A stretch of DNA of 64,000 bases from Myxococcales bacterium (lineage in GTDB: Bacteria > Myxococcota_A > Polyangia > Polyangiales > Polyangiaceae): positions 744,001-808,000 of the forward strand of contig JADJCA010000002.1 of the NCBI GenBank assembly GCA_016703425.1, in the 5' to 3' direction. The notes below the pieces were generated by a model. It saw only the letters and a list, made by a program, of their open reading frames with translations, made no database searches and had not been told where the DNA came from. Positions 51,383 to 60,633 of the stretch are shown piece after piece. Each line of letters opens with the position of its first letter. The first letter of the stretch is position 1. The translations under genes were made by a program, and so were the position numbers.

Positions 51383-52971
51383 CATCACGAACCAAGAGCC
51401 CCACGGGACCCCAGTCGCCCCTGCTTCACATGCGGGGCGCGACGCTCGCACTTCCCAGCGGCCGCGTTCTCTTCGAAGGCCTCTCGCTCTCCTTGTCGCG
51501 CGAGCACGTCGCGCTCGTTGGGCGCAACGGCGTCGGCAAGTCGACGCTCCTCGCGGCCCTCTCAGGCGCTGTACCGAACGAACGCGTGCGGCGCGCGGGG
51601 CGCTCCCATTTCGTGCCGCAGGCGTTAGGTCCTGGTGGCAGCGAGCACGCCTTGCTCACGCCGGGTCGCGCGGCCGCGCATGCGTCGCGATTCGCCGCCG
51701 AGTGCCGCGCTGCGGGCGTCGAGGCATGGCTGCCAGAGCGCCACGCGAACGAGCTGAGTCGGGGCGAGAGGCAGAAGCTCCGGCTCATCGAAGCGAAGCT
51801 CTCGGGCGCAGAGATTCTCCTCCTCGACGAACCGACCGATGACCTCGATGTCGTTGGCGTGGCCTGGCTACGGCGCTGGCTTCGCGCCTTTCGCGGCTGC
51901 CTGCTCGTCGTCAGCCACGACCGCCGACTGCTCCAGGACTTCGAGCATTTCTTCGTGGCGCGAGAATCCGGCTGCCGGTACTTCGCAGGGACGTTGGCCG
52001 AGCTCGACGCCGAGCAGGCGCGCGAGCACAAGGACGGCGAAGCGCGCTACCTCCGAAACCTCCATTCCCTCGCGTCACGGGAAGCGCGCACGCTTCACGT
52101 GGCGCGTCGCAAGGCGCGGAAGAAGCAATTCGGACGTTGGCGTGAGCTCAAGCGCGCGACCTCGCGAGCCCGTCTGAACCAAAAGCGCGACGACGCGCAG
52201 GTCTGCCACGGACGGCTCGCGCAGCTCCGCGAAGCCCGCATCGCGGCGGTGCGCGACTGGACCAAAGGGACGCGGCGGGCGCTCGAGGTACGCATGCCGC
52301 TCGCGCTGAAGGCCCCCGTCTTGCCGGAACACGACGGCTCCCCAGTACTCATGCTGCGCGATGTCTCCGCGACGGCCCACGACCGGACGCTCTTCGCAGG
52401 GCTCGATCTGGCGGTTGTGCGCGAACGCGTCGCGGTCGTCGGCCCGAACGGCTCGGGCAAGACGACGCTGCTTGAGACCATGCTCGAGCGACGCGCACCG
52501 AGCGGCGGCCGCGTTCGCGTCGACCTCGCAAAGGTCGGTGCCATCGCGCAAGGGGCAGCCGATTGGATGCTGGGCGAGTCGCTCGCGTTGCAGCTCCATC
52601 ACGAACACCCGACCAAGGAGCTGGCGAAGGTGGTGGTGGCGCATCGGTTTCCGCTGGCGCTAGCCGAGCGGCCGCTTCGTTCGCTGAGTCCCGGCGAGCG
52701 CGTGCGGGCGGCGCTCATCTGTCTCTTCGAGCGCGAGCCGGCCTGCGAGGTGCTGGTCCTGGACGAGCCGACGTACGCGCTCGATGGGCCAGGACGGCGA
52801 GCCCTGATCGAAGCGCTCGCGGCTTGGCCCGGAGGGCTTGTCGTGGCGAGCCACGACGAAGAGTTCCTGGAGGCGGTCGCCTTCGACCGCGTCGTGACCC
52901 TCGGAGATGGGTCCGCTCCGGGTCCGTCACCGCGACTGCTGGACGAGCTTCACGGGGATGTTGAGCGTTGA
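51379..52971 (+). CDS. ABC-F-type ATPase (ribosome-associated/antibiotic-resistance class)
   Basis: 530 residues with two ABC domains and no membrane segments. Domain 1: GRNGVGKST, LSRGE, ILLLDEPTDDLD. Domain 2: GPNGSGKTT, LSPGE, VLVLDEPTYALD. Between them is a charged linker (RRKARKKQFGRWRELKRATSRAR) as in ABC-F proteins that act on the ribosome P/E site. The usual DEPTNHLD signature is altered in both halves, which is unusual; the catalytic Glu remains in each (LDEP). Cotranscribed with hflX through the ATGA overlap. Could be an antibiotic-resistance or translation-factor ABC-F. Confidence 0.85.
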   Translation: MTSRTKSPTGPQSPLLHMRGATLALPSGRVLFEGLSLSLSREHVALVGRNGVGKSTLLAALSGAVPNERVRRAGRSHFVPQALGPGGSEHALLTPGRAAAHASRFAAECRAAGVEAWLPERHANELSRGERQKLRLIEAKLSGAEILLLDEPTDDLDVVGVAWLRRWLRAFRGCLLVVSHDRRLLQDFEHFFVARESGCRYFAGTLAELDAEQAREHKDGEARYLRNLHSLASREARTLHVARRKARKKQFGRWRELKRATSRARLNQKRDDAQVCHGRLAQLREARIAAVRDWTKGTRRALEVRMPLALKAPVLPEHDGSPVLMLRDVSATAHDRTLFAGLDLAVVRERVAVVGPNGSGKTTLLETMLERRAPSGGRVRVDLAKVGAIAQGAADWMLGESLALQLHHEHPTKELAKVVVAHRFPLALAERPLRSLSPGERVRAALICLFEREPACEVLVLDEPTYALDGPGRRALIEALAAWPGGLVVASHDEEFLEAVAFDRVVTLGDGSAPGPSPRLLDELHGDVER

Positions 52972-54327
52972 CCCCGTGCCGCCAGGAGCCGCGAATGAGG
53001 CGCCGCGCACGGCGCGCTGAAGGCACGTGACGACGTCGGCATCGAGACCCGTGTTGTCTCGCGCGTCGGCGGCGAGCACCTCGCCGTTGGCTGAGACCTT
53101 CGCGGAGATCATCACCGCGCCCGACATCATGGGGTTCACCAAGAGTCCCTTGTCGTAGCAGCGCCGGAACTTGGCCTTGAGCCCGGCCACGACACTCTCG
53201 GCGTTGCCGATGGGGACGCTCATGGCTGGCGCGCCGACGCGCGCTTCGCTCGTGGGACCGCGCACGTGACCCTCGTCGCCCGCGGTGCCTCTTGAGGCCA
53301 CGTGAGCCACGGCGATGCGATCGAGGCCGCTGGCCTCGGCGCCGGGGTTCACGACGGCGCCACTCGCCGTCTGAATCTCTTTGCCCGTCTGGCTTACGCC
53401 CGACGCGGAGCGCGCCGCATCCGACAGGTCAGGCGCTGGGATCTCGCTCTCTCGAAGCGTAGCCGCGACAGCGGGTCCACCGGTGAAGGCGCCGAGGAGT
53501 TCGACCTCGATCCGCGCCGCCGCGGCCGAGAGCGCCGCCGCCTGGCGCTCCTTCGCGCCAGACGCCGCCCTCGTAGGTGTTTCGATGTTGCGACGAGACG
53601 CGACGCGCTCCGACGTACGCGGCGCCGGCTCTTGCGCCGACGGCGCCACGTCGGATGGAGCTTTCACCGTCTCGACGTACGGCGGCGCGACAGCCTTGGT
53701 TCCATCGACGAGTCCGGTGATGGAGATGTCGTCGGCGAGCACAGGGTCAAGCCAGTCGGAGAGCATCGCTCCAACGAAGCCGAAGTGAACGAGGAACGAG
53801 AACGCGGCGACAATGGTGAGGTTCCAGTCAATGCGCGCTGCGAAGCCTCCTTTGACCGAGAGTGGGAGCTCGGGACGCGGCGCTGCCGGCGGCGACGCCA
53901 CGAATTGAAAGAGCAAGGTGAGCGCGCCGTGCACCACCTTGCCGCGCGCGTCGTCGGTCAGCGTCAGCGAGCGCGGGGCATCGCGGCACGCCAGGTCGAC
54001 GACGCCACCCTCCAGCGCCACGCGGCCGTGCATGCCGCGCGCGACGTTGAGGCGGTAGCCATCGCCGACGCGTTCGAAGAGCGGAAAGACCTCCTCCATG
54101 TCGGCATGCGCCTCGTCCACGAGAAACATCGCCCGTTCGCTTACGCCGATGGTGACGGTGGCGCGCGACTTGATGACGCGCTCCTCGACGATGCGGCCCC
54201 CGCGCACGACGCCGATGCGCAGAACGCGCGGTCCGCTCGCGACGTGAGCCGCGCGCATGACGGCGGTCATGCTTCCGGTCCGTCGCTTCGCAGATGCGGA
54301 CGGGGAACTTTGGGGCGCGAGGGTCAT
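52927..54327 (-). CDS. AgmX/PglI- and TonB-like envelope protein with FHA-like N-terminus
   Basis: 466 residues from ATG 54327 (ATG 54270 possible). The N-terminal 150 residues resemble an FHA-type beta domain (VLRIGVVRGGRIVEERVIKS, GYRLNVARGMHGRVALEGG). One membrane segment follows (NLTIVAAFSFLVHFGFVGAML), then a disordered Ala/Ser/Glu linker and the C-terminal domain VVAGLKAKFRRCYDKGLLVN, MMSGAVMISAKVSANGEVLAA, found in AgmX/PglI and TonB-like proteins of gliding myxobacteria. It overlaps the ABC-F gene tail to tail by 45 bases. Confidence 0.78.
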   Translation of the reverse strand: MTLAPQSSPSASAKRRTGSMTAVMRAAHVASGPRVLRIGVVRGGRIVEERVIKSRATVTIGVSERAMFLVDEAHADMEEVFPLFERVGDGYRLNVARGMHGRVALEGGVVDLACRDAPRSLTLTDDARGKVVHGALTLLFQFVASPPAAPRPELPLSVKGGFAARIDWNLTIVAAFSFLVHFGFVGAMLSDWLDPVLADDISITGLVDGTKAVAPPYVETVKAPSDVAPSAQEPAPRTSERVASRRNIETPTRAASGAKERQAAALSAAAARIEVELLGAFTGGPAVAATLRESEIPAPDLSDAARSASGVSQTGKEIQTASGAVVNPGAEASGLDRIAVAHVASRGTAGDEGHVRGPTSEARVGAPAMSVPIGNAESVVAGLKAKFRRCYDKGLLVNPMMSGAVMISAKVSANGEVLAADARDNTGLDADVVTCLQRAVRGASFAAPGGTGSTLNIPVKLVQQSR

Positions 54328-54500
54328 GGCACGAGACGCGGGGGACCACGCCCTCCTCCGGCCGACCGACGGCCGAACGAGCAGAGCTGGGCGTGGCGAA
54401 CCGGCTCTGAAGACAGACAACGCTCCGCCGCCGAAGTTCCGGCAAAACGCCCCGCTGCGCGACTCTGCTCCGCCGCTCGGATCGGCTATGGACCGAGGGC

Positions 54501-55991
54501 ATGGGGCCTCGGGCGTTCGCGAAACCGTGGCGGATAGTGTCGAGCGTGCTTCCGGTCGTCGCAGCGCTGGAATTGGCCTGCGCACCGGCGAGCCTGCCGC
54601 CGGTGCCGCAGATCATGGTTGTGGCCGACACCGATCTCCCCGTGCCGCTCGTCTCGCGCCTCCGCGTCGACCTCTATCGCGAAGACGGCACGTGGTTCGA
54701 GTCGCGCGACTACGCGAGGCCCGACCCCCGTGACTGGCCCGCGAGCTTCAGCGTCTATGCCGATGACGATGGGCGAGATCATCTCATCTGGGTGCGCCTC
54801 CGCGTCTATCGCGACGGAGGTGAGATCACGTACCGCGGCGAGCGCTTTCGGCGATGGGACACGCCCTTCTCGTCCCGCGAGACGAGCCTCGAGCCGCGCC
54901 TCCTTCAAGAGGGTCGCGATGTCACGCCGCTCTTGGTGCCGGCGCCGCTCGAGACCGTCGACCGCCTGCTCGCGGTTCGCATCGGGCCAAAGAGCGCCGG
55001 CTCCGTCTACGTGCTCCTGCAAGGCACATGCATCGGCACCATGGCGAGGCTCGGCCCGGACGGACGTCCGCGGCTTGGCGAGAGCGAATCATGCGTCGAT
55101 ACGGAGAAGACCTGGGCGAAGGTGGCGCCCTCACCGCTCGCGCCAAGAGGCGCGGCGGCGGTCGCGCCACGCGTCGGCACGTGGCTCACCTCCACGTGCC
55201 CAAAAGACGACGGCTCCTCGTCGCGGGTCTGCATCCCTGGCGGCGCCACGCTCTTGGGCAGCGAGGGTGAAACGGGCGAGGCCTTCCAAGCCGACGGCTC
55301 CGCGAGCCTCCCCATCGTGCGGCTCTTTGGCGTCCACGGCTACGCGCTCGACCGCTACGAAGTCAGCGTGCGCCGCTTCCGCGACGGCATCGCTCGCGGC
55401 TACAACGGCCCACGGCCGTCGCAAGACCAACCACGCTGCAACTTCAAGGACGCGGCCGGGAGCGTCGACGAGCTCCCTGTCAATTGCATCACCTGGGACG
55501 CGGCGCGTGCCTTCTGCCAGTTCGAGGGCGGTGATCTTCCGACCGAGGCGCAGTGGGAGCACGCGGCGAGCGTCGCGGGATTTCGCGAAAAGAGCGCGTT
55601 TCCTTGGGGCCCCGAGTCGCCCGAGTGCAAAGACGCCGTCTACGAGCGCGACGACGGAGACCTTCGCGTCACGCGCCAATGCGCGGCTCTTGGTGTCGGA
55701 CCACAGCCCGTGGGCGCCGCGGCGCGTGACGCGACGCCGCTCGGAGTGCGCGACCTCTTCGGCAGCATGCAAGAGTGGACGCGCGACTACTTCGAGCGGT
55801 ACCGAACGACGCGCTGGGCTGCGATGCCGCTCGTCGACCCCGAGTGCAAAGACGACGACGAGAACAACCGCTCCGTTCGCGGCGTCTCCTGGAACACGAC
55901 CGCGAACATCACCTCGGAGCGTTTCTTCGTGGGTCCGTCAGCCTCCGGCATTGGCCTCGGATTTCGCTGCGCGTATGAGGCTCCGCGATGA
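54501..55991 (+). CDS. FGE-like (SUMF1) lipoprotein 1
   Basis: 496 residues; lipoprotein signal SSVLPVVAALELAC. The N-terminal 200 residues are beta-rich (SRLRVDLYREDGTWFESRDY, HLIWVRLRVYRDGGEI). The C-terminal half is a formylglycine-generating-enzyme fold: CIPGGATLLGSEG, YALDRYEVSVRRFRDGI, LPVNCITWDAARAFCQFEGGDLPTEAQWEHAA, VRDLFGSMQEWTRDYF, SVRGVSWN, LGFRCAY. The FGE catalytic Cys pair is not obvious, so a binding role is likely. The stop overlaps the next gene (ATGA). Confidence 0.8.
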   Translation: MGPRAFAKPWRIVSSVLPVVAALELACAPASLPPVPQIMVVADTDLPVPLVSRLRVDLYREDGTWFESRDYARPDPRDWPASFSVYADDDGRDHLIWVRLRVYRDGGEITYRGERFRRWDTPFSSRETSLEPRLLQEGRDVTPLLVPAPLETVDRLLAVRIGPKSAGSVYVLLQGTCIGTMARLGPDGRPRLGESESCVDTEKTWAKVAPSPLAPRGAAAVAPRVGTWLTSTCPKDDGSSSRVCIPGGATLLGSEGETGEAFQADGSASLPIVRLFGVHGYALDRYEVSVRRFRDGIARGYNGPRPSQDQPRCNFKDAAGSVDELPVNCITWDAARAFCQFEGGDLPTEAQWEHAASVAGFREKSAFPWGPESPECKDAVYERDDGDLRVTRQCAALGVGPQPVGAAARDATPLGVRDLFGSMQEWTRDYFERYRTTRWAAMPLVDPECKDDDENNRSVRGVSWNTTANITSERFFVGPSASGIGLGFRCAYEAPR

Positions 55992-57301
55992 GGCGTGCGC
56001 TGCACAGCGTTGCGTTCCTGCTGGTCGCAGGGTCCGCGACTGCCGGCTGCTTAGAGGAGCTGCCTCCGACCGGCCAGATTGTGTTGCACGTCGAGACCGA
56101 CGCCACATTGGCCTCGGAGCGCTCGGCCGGTGCTCATCCGGCACTCTTCGATCGCCTTCGCGTCGAGTGGTTCGAGCCGGGCAAGGACGCGCCTTGCGAT
56201 GGGTGCCTGCGTGAGTTTGCAGCCACGCAGGAGGTCTTCCTCGAAGACCGCGCATCGACAGGCTTCGTTCCGCGGCCCTTCGTCTCTGGCTATCGCGCGC
56301 GAGCCACGCTCTATCGCCACGCCGGCGTCGCCGGGCCCCGTGCCACGTCATCGATCACGACCACGCTCGAACTGCCCGCTGTCGGCGCCGACGGGATCGC
56401 CCATGTCTGGGCGGCGCTTCGCACGGTCGATGTCGGCGCCCCCCGAGGTGCGCTCGACGCGCCGCTCTCAGGCGAACGGCCATCAAAGGCCCTTCGACCC
56501 GGCACCTGGGACGACGACGTGCGACGCGAGTGCACCGAGCCGCCGGGCCCCTTCGAGGCGTGCGTTCCCGGCGGTGGGTTCTTCATCGGCTCGGCGTCTC
56601 ACCCCATTGAAGGGCGAGAGCATCTCGTTAAGGTTTCTCCCTTCTACGTCGATGTCCACGAGGTGACGGTGCGCGAGTTCCGACGGACGCGCCTGGCTCG
56701 GGAGGGTGATCCGAGTCCGCGGACCGGGTGCAACTTCTCACCGGCGGCCGGCGAGTGGGACGACCTTCCCATCAATTGCATCAGCCACGGCATGGCGGCC
56801 GCGTATTGCGAGCGCATCGGCAAGAAGCTCCTCACGGAAGCGCAGTTCGAGCGCGTGGCCACCGGACTCGGCGCCTTCGACTACCCCTGGGGCCGGAGCC
56901 TGCCGGAGTGCGGTGACGCGATCTTCGCACGCGACGACGGTGCATCGATTGCAGAATACAAAGCGTGCGTTTCACTCGGGGTCGGCGCCACGCGTGCGGG
57001 CGCTGGCGCGCTCGATCGGCTCGCGCTTGGGGGAATTGAGATCACCGACCTCGCGGGGAACCTGTCGGAGTGGATGCTCGATACGTACAACGACGAGGGC
57101 GACCCGTGTTTCGCCTCCGGCGGGCTGCTCGTCGATCCCGTCTGCGCCGTCGCCGGCGCGCGCGTGAAAGGCGGCCACGCCGTGCGCGGCGGAAGCTTCG
57201 CCACGTCGGTGCTGAGCCTCCGCGGGAGCACGCGCACGGCCGGTCCGACCGACGACACCGGTGCGAAGTTCGTGGGCCTTCGCTGCGCCCGCAGCGAGTG
57301 A
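55988..57301 (+). CDS. FGE-like (SUMF1) lipoprotein 2
   Basis: 437 residues; signal MRRALHSVAFLLVAGSATAGC. Same architecture as the preceding gene: beta-rich N-terminus (DRLRVEWFEPGKDAPC, ARATLYRHAGVAGPRA), then CVPGGGFFIGSASHP, YVDVHEVTVREFRRTR, LPINCISHGMAAAYCERIGKKLLTEAQFERVA, ITDLAGNLSEWMLDTY, AVRGGSF, FVGLRCA. The two genes overlap by four bases and are a tandem duplication. Role unknown; surface ligand binding is inferred. Confidence 0.8.
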   Translation: MRRALHSVAFLLVAGSATAGCLEELPPTGQIVLHVETDATLASERSAGAHPALFDRLRVEWFEPGKDAPCDGCLREFAATQEVFLEDRASTGFVPRPFVSGYRARATLYRHAGVAGPRATSSITTTLELPAVGADGIAHVWAALRTVDVGAPRGALDAPLSGERPSKALRPGTWDDDVRRECTEPPGPFEACVPGGGFFIGSASHPIEGREHLVKVSPFYVDVHEVTVREFRRTRLAREGDPSPRTGCNFSPAAGEWDDLPINCISHGMAAAYCERIGKKLLTEAQFERVATGLGAFDYPWGRSLPECGDAIFARDDGASIAEYKACVSLGVGATRAGAGALDRLALGGIEITDLAGNLSEWMLDTYNDEGDPCFASGGLLVDPVCAVAGARVKGGHAVRGGSFATSVLSLRGSTRTAGPTDDTGAKFVGLRCARSE

Positions 57302-57381
57302 GCGCGATGGTGCAAACAGACGGCGAAGACGGGAGTGCGTTGGGAGTCTTGCCCGATCGCGAACGCTGTACACTCCGCGCC

Positions 57382-58551
57382 ATGAACGCGTCGCGCTCGC
57401 CGCTTGGGCTCACGGTCTTGCTCCTCGCGGCAAGCCTCGCGGCCTGCGGCGCGCGAACGGGCGGTCTCGACGACGACTTGGCGGCAACGATCTCTTCGAC
57501 CTCGACCGATGCGGGCGCGACGCCGAGCTGCAAGCGCCCCAAGCCGACGGGCACCCTCAAGTCGTTTCTCAGCTTTCCCACCGCTCGCCCGGGCGCCGTG
57601 GACAGCGTGACATCGGCGGGGCTCGGCGTCGCCGCCGATGGCCAGCTCTTCTACGCCTACCGCGGGGCCCCCGGCGGCGACGGAGGCGGCGTGTTCCAGG
57701 TCTCGTGGCCCACGAGCGCAGGTCGAATCAGCGGCGACAACCCCGTAAACGGACTCGCCGTTTCAGGGCCGAGCCGTGTCTTGTGGACCGACAGCGTGGG
57801 CCTTCAGCAGTTCGCCCGCGTGGGTCCGCAGGCGGGACGACCGGTGCTGGCGCGCGCTGGCATCGTCACGCCGCGGATCGCGGCCGATGGCGCCTTCGCC
57901 TACGCACTCGTCGATGGCGTGCCACGGCCCCGCACCGGCGGGCGACTCGTTCGCGTCGATCTCACGACGGGCGACGAGCGGGTGCTCGCGGAGCTGAGCG
58001 ACACGTTTCGCGGTGTGGGCATCGCTGTCGACGACACCCGCGTGTATTACGCGCAAGACACCTTCGACTTTTTGTGGAGCGTGCGAAAGGACGGGAGCGA
58101 GAGCCGACCCAAAGCCGTGCAGACGGTGGCCGGCGCGCCCACCGCGCTCGCCGTGCGAGGGTTGGCCTTCGATGGGTCAGACCTCTTCGTCCCCATGTCG
58201 TTCACGTCGGGCCTCAACGCGTGGCAGATCGCCGCCACGGGGCGAAGCTCCACGCCTGGCGTCGACCGGCGCACGATTCCCGCCGTGGGGGGCATCGAAG
58301 GAACGGTCACGGCCGTGTTCGCCGATCGCTCGGGCGTCTACGCGGCGCACGTCCCGATTCGTGGCCAGAAGGGCCCCGCGTGGATCCTCGAACGTTACTG
58401 CCCTGACGGCTCGTTCCACGTCGAGCTAGCGCGCGGCGACGGCGTTGTTTCACACATCGCCGCCGATACGACGCGGCTCTACTTCACCATCGACCAACAG
58501 AGCGGAGCGCCGGGCGAGGCACCGAACCACATCCACGCGCTGCCGAAGTAG
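57382..58551 (+). CDS. Beta-propeller-like lipoprotein
   Basis: ATG 57382 starts MNASRSPLGLTVLLLAASLAAC (Cys22). 389 residues with repeated units GLGVAADGQLFYAYRGA, GLAVSGPSRVLWTDSVG, GIAVDDTRVYYAQDTFDFLW, AVFADRSGVYAAHVPI, the xxVYYAQ/LYFT pattern of the other propeller lipoproteins in the window (18860, 20730). Runs in the same direction as the FGE-like pair, 80 bases downstream. Confidence 0.7.
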   Translation: MNASRSPLGLTVLLLAASLAACGARTGGLDDDLAATISSTSTDAGATPSCKRPKPTGTLKSFLSFPTARPGAVDSVTSAGLGVAADGQLFYAYRGAPGGDGGGVFQVSWPTSAGRISGDNPVNGLAVSGPSRVLWTDSVGLQQFARVGPQAGRPVLARAGIVTPRIAADGAFAYALVDGVPRPRTGGRLVRVDLTTGDERVLAELSDTFRGVGIAVDDTRVYYAQDTFDFLWSVRKDGSESRPKAVQTVAGAPTALAVRGLAFDGSDLFVPMSFTSGLNAWQIAATGRSSTPGVDRRTIPAVGGIEGTVTAVFADRSGVYAAHVPIRGQKGPAWILERYCPDGSFHVELARGDGVVSHIAADTTRLYFTIDQQSGAPGEAPNHIHALPK

Positions 58552-58594
58552 CGGCCGAAGTAGCGCGGGTTGCGCGGACCGGTAAGCTGCAACA

Positions 58595-59242
58595 GTGACT
58601 CGACCTCGATGCACGAGCGTTCGTTGCGTTGCCGCGGTGTGTCTCCTCGGCTGCAGTCCGCCATCGGCGCTTCCCACCGAAACACCGCCGACTCGTGCGG
58701 CCCCCGATGCTGCCGAGTCCGCGCGGGCTCAACCTCAACGGCCGGAAGAGACGCCGCCCCTGCCGCCCATGACCGAAGCCGCCGCCCCAGAGGTGGAGGT
58801 TCCGGCGCCACCGACGCGCAGCACGGTAACCAAGCTCCTTTGGAGGCATGAGGCCGCCTTGGAAGACGCGGGTCGACGGGCAAGCGGCGCGGCGCCGGCC
58901 CTGTCGGTCACATCGTCGGTCGGCGACTTTCCCATCATGCCAATCAAGGGTGTGCCGTGGAAGAAATCGAGCGGCAACGACGGGATCCCTTCCTTCGACA
59001 AGGGCCGCGCCGCCGGCGCGCTCTCAAGTGTCTCTCTTTCTGCGTGCGTCTCCCGAAAGCAGGTCGTCGTCGATGTGATCGTAGTGTGGGAGCCGAGTGG
59101 CACGCTCACCTCGATCGAACTCGGTGGCGACGCTCTCTCTCAGGCCGAAGAGGCCTGCCTTGTGCGACACCTTCGAGCGTTACGCATTGCCGCTTTCGCA
59201 GGCACCACCATTCGGGTGCACAAGCGCTATCGCACCGACTAG
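58595..59242 (+). CDS. Lipoprotein with Pro-rich linker, TonB-C-like end
   Basis: GTG 58595 gives VRCVAAVCLLGC (Cys about 20), a Pro/Ala/Thr/Glu-rich linker, and a C-terminal domain (LSACVSRKQVVVDVIVVWEPSGTLTSIELGG, SQAEEACLVRHLRALRIAAF, RVHKRY) similar in pattern to AgmX/TonB-like C-terminal domains (compare 52927-54327). 215 residues. Confidence 0.6.
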   Translation: MTRPRCTSVRCVAAVCLLGCSPPSALPTETPPTRAAPDAAESARAQPQRPEETPPLPPMTEAAAPEVEVPAPPTRSTVTKLLWRHEAALEDAGRRASGAAPALSVTSSVGDFPIMPIKGVPWKKSSGNDGIPSFDKGRAAGALSSVSLSACVSRKQVVVDVIVVWEPSGTLTSIELGGDALSQAEEACLVRHLRALRIAAFAGTTIRVHKRYRTD

Positions 59243-59259
59243 AGGACGCTTCGCTTGCC

Positions 59260-59976
59260 TCAGTAGCGGCACGTCACCGTCTCGAAGACGATGTTGCACG
59301 TGGGGTTGGCGTTGACGAAACAGCCTCCGCCTGTCGCTCCACACTGGTTGGCCCCGTCGGGCCCTTCCATGGTGGTGAAGGTCGTTTGGGTGGCGAAGCC
59401 CTTGGCGACGCAGATGGCCGTTGCGGCGTTGGGGTCGGCGACGCCGCACTCACCAGCGGCAGCGCTGCAGTAGCCGTTCACGCAGCCCGTCGGCCCCCGC
59501 ACATCGACGACCTGCGGCGTCACGCACACGGCTCCCGAGCGCACCAGCACGCCGCCCAAGCAGTTGACGGTGACAAAGCCCGTGTCGGTCGGCACCGAAT
59601 CGGTCAGCTTCTTGGAGGCGTCGGGGGCCATAAGGCCGCCGGAGGTGACCGAACACGTTCTCACTCCGACGGTCCAGGTGACAAGCTGCGTGGGGCAGTC
59701 CGTCGCGCGGGCATCGGCGTTCGCGTCGTCTTGCAAGGGCGCGCTGTCGCCCAAGGCGGCGCCATCGTCGAGCAGGACGCTCGAGTCCGACTCCGCGTCG
59801 GAGGCGGAGACTGCATCGGGAACGCCGGCATCGCCCAGCTCGACGCCAGCTTCGAGCTGCGCCCCGTCATTCGGCTCGCCGAGCGGACGCTCTTCGATCC
59901 CGAGCAACGTGCCGCATCCTGCCACGGCGAGGGCGAGGGCGAGGGCGAGGAGAGCGACCTTTTGCGGCCCGCGCAT
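59260..59976 (-). CDS. Lipoprotein with acidic linker and Cys-rich end
   Basis: ATG 59976 starts MRGPQKVALLALALALAVAGC (Cys21), followed by GTLLGIEERPLGEP, an Asp/Ala/Ser linker of about 65 residues and a domain with paired Cys (CLGGVLVRSGAVC, CVNGYCSAAAGEC, CFVNANPTCNIVFETVTC). 238 residues. Converges with the lipoprotein at 58595 with 17 bases between. Confidence 0.65.
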   Translation of the reverse strand: MRGPQKVALLALALALAVAGCGTLLGIEERPLGEPNDGAQLEAGVELGDAGVPDAVSASDAESDSSVLLDDGAALGDSAPLQDDANADARATDCPTQLVTWTVGVRTCSVTSGGLMAPDASKKLTDSVPTDTGFVTVNCLGGVLVRSGAVCVTPQVVDVRGPTGCVNGYCSAAAGECGVADPNAATAICVAKGFATQTTFTTMEGPDGANQCGATGGGCFVNANPTCNIVFETVTCRY

Positions 59977-60123
59977 CGACACATCATGAGCCAAGGGCGG
60001 CCGATGTCGAGAGGTTGCGTAACCTCCCCCCTTGCCGGCGAACACCGTCACGAAAAGTTTCCTGCGAAGCGCGAGCCCGCGCTCGCCTTGACGGAAGGCG
60101 TGTGGCCCGCTTTTCTTCGAGCC

Positions 60124-60630
60124 GTGGGCCTCTTCGACTTCCTTCGCGCGCCGAGCGCCGACGACAACGATCTCGTCCTCCTTCGCGCGGTCCGCCGCGA
60201 GATGGGCGCGGCGCCAGAGGACGACGCGAAGATCGTGGCCGCGGTGGTGGGGCTCTTGGGCCAGGTGGCCTACTGGGACCGGCCCTACCTACCGGAAGAG
60301 AAGGCCCCCATTCGGAATGCACTCGCGCACGTCGATGAGCTGTCACCCGGCGGCATCGAGAACATCTTACGAACGCTGCACAACTCGATCTCCAAGATCG
60401 CCGAACACGAGGCGCGTGAGTACGCCCGCTTCTTGAAGGAGTTGGCCGACCGCGACCTGCGCCTCTACGTTCTGGACCTCCTGCTCGATGTGGCGGCGGC
60501 CGACCAAAACGTCAGCGTCGCCGAGATGAGCCTCATTCGCCGACTCACTGAGGCGCTCGGTCTCTCGCAGGCCGAGTACAACGCTTCGCAGGCCCGCCAC
60601 GAGGCACACTTGGCCAGTCGCCGTGTCTGA
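60124..60630 (+). CDS. TerB-like protein
   Basis: 168 residues from GTG 60124 (VGLFDFLRAPSADDNDL), a typical TerB opening; the longer frame upstream is not supported. All-helical, with the acidic metal-binding loop of TerB seen in LLDVAAADQNVSVAEMSLIRRLTEALGLS and an equivalent first half (AAVVGLLGQVAYWDRPYLPEEKAPIRNAL). TerB-type domains are linked to tellurite and membrane stress responses; the exact role here is unknown. Confidence 0.75.
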   Translation: MGLFDFLRAPSADDNDLVLLRAVRREMGAAPEDDAKIVAAVVGLLGQVAYWDRPYLPEEKAPIRNALAHVDELSPGGIENILRTLHNSISKIAEHEAREYARFLKELADRDLRLYVLDLLLDVAAADQNVSVAEMSLIRRLTEALGLSQAEYNASQARHEAHLASRRV

Positions 60631-60633
60631 GCG

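Noticed and set aside
53302..54537. Plus-strand protein opposite the AgmX/TonB-like gene
   Set aside because: Fully antisense to a gene with recognised domains; Arg/His-rich composition.
58957..60123. N-terminal extension of the TerB-like protein
   Set aside because: It overlaps two other genes in other frames; the TerB-like opening begins at GTG 60124.
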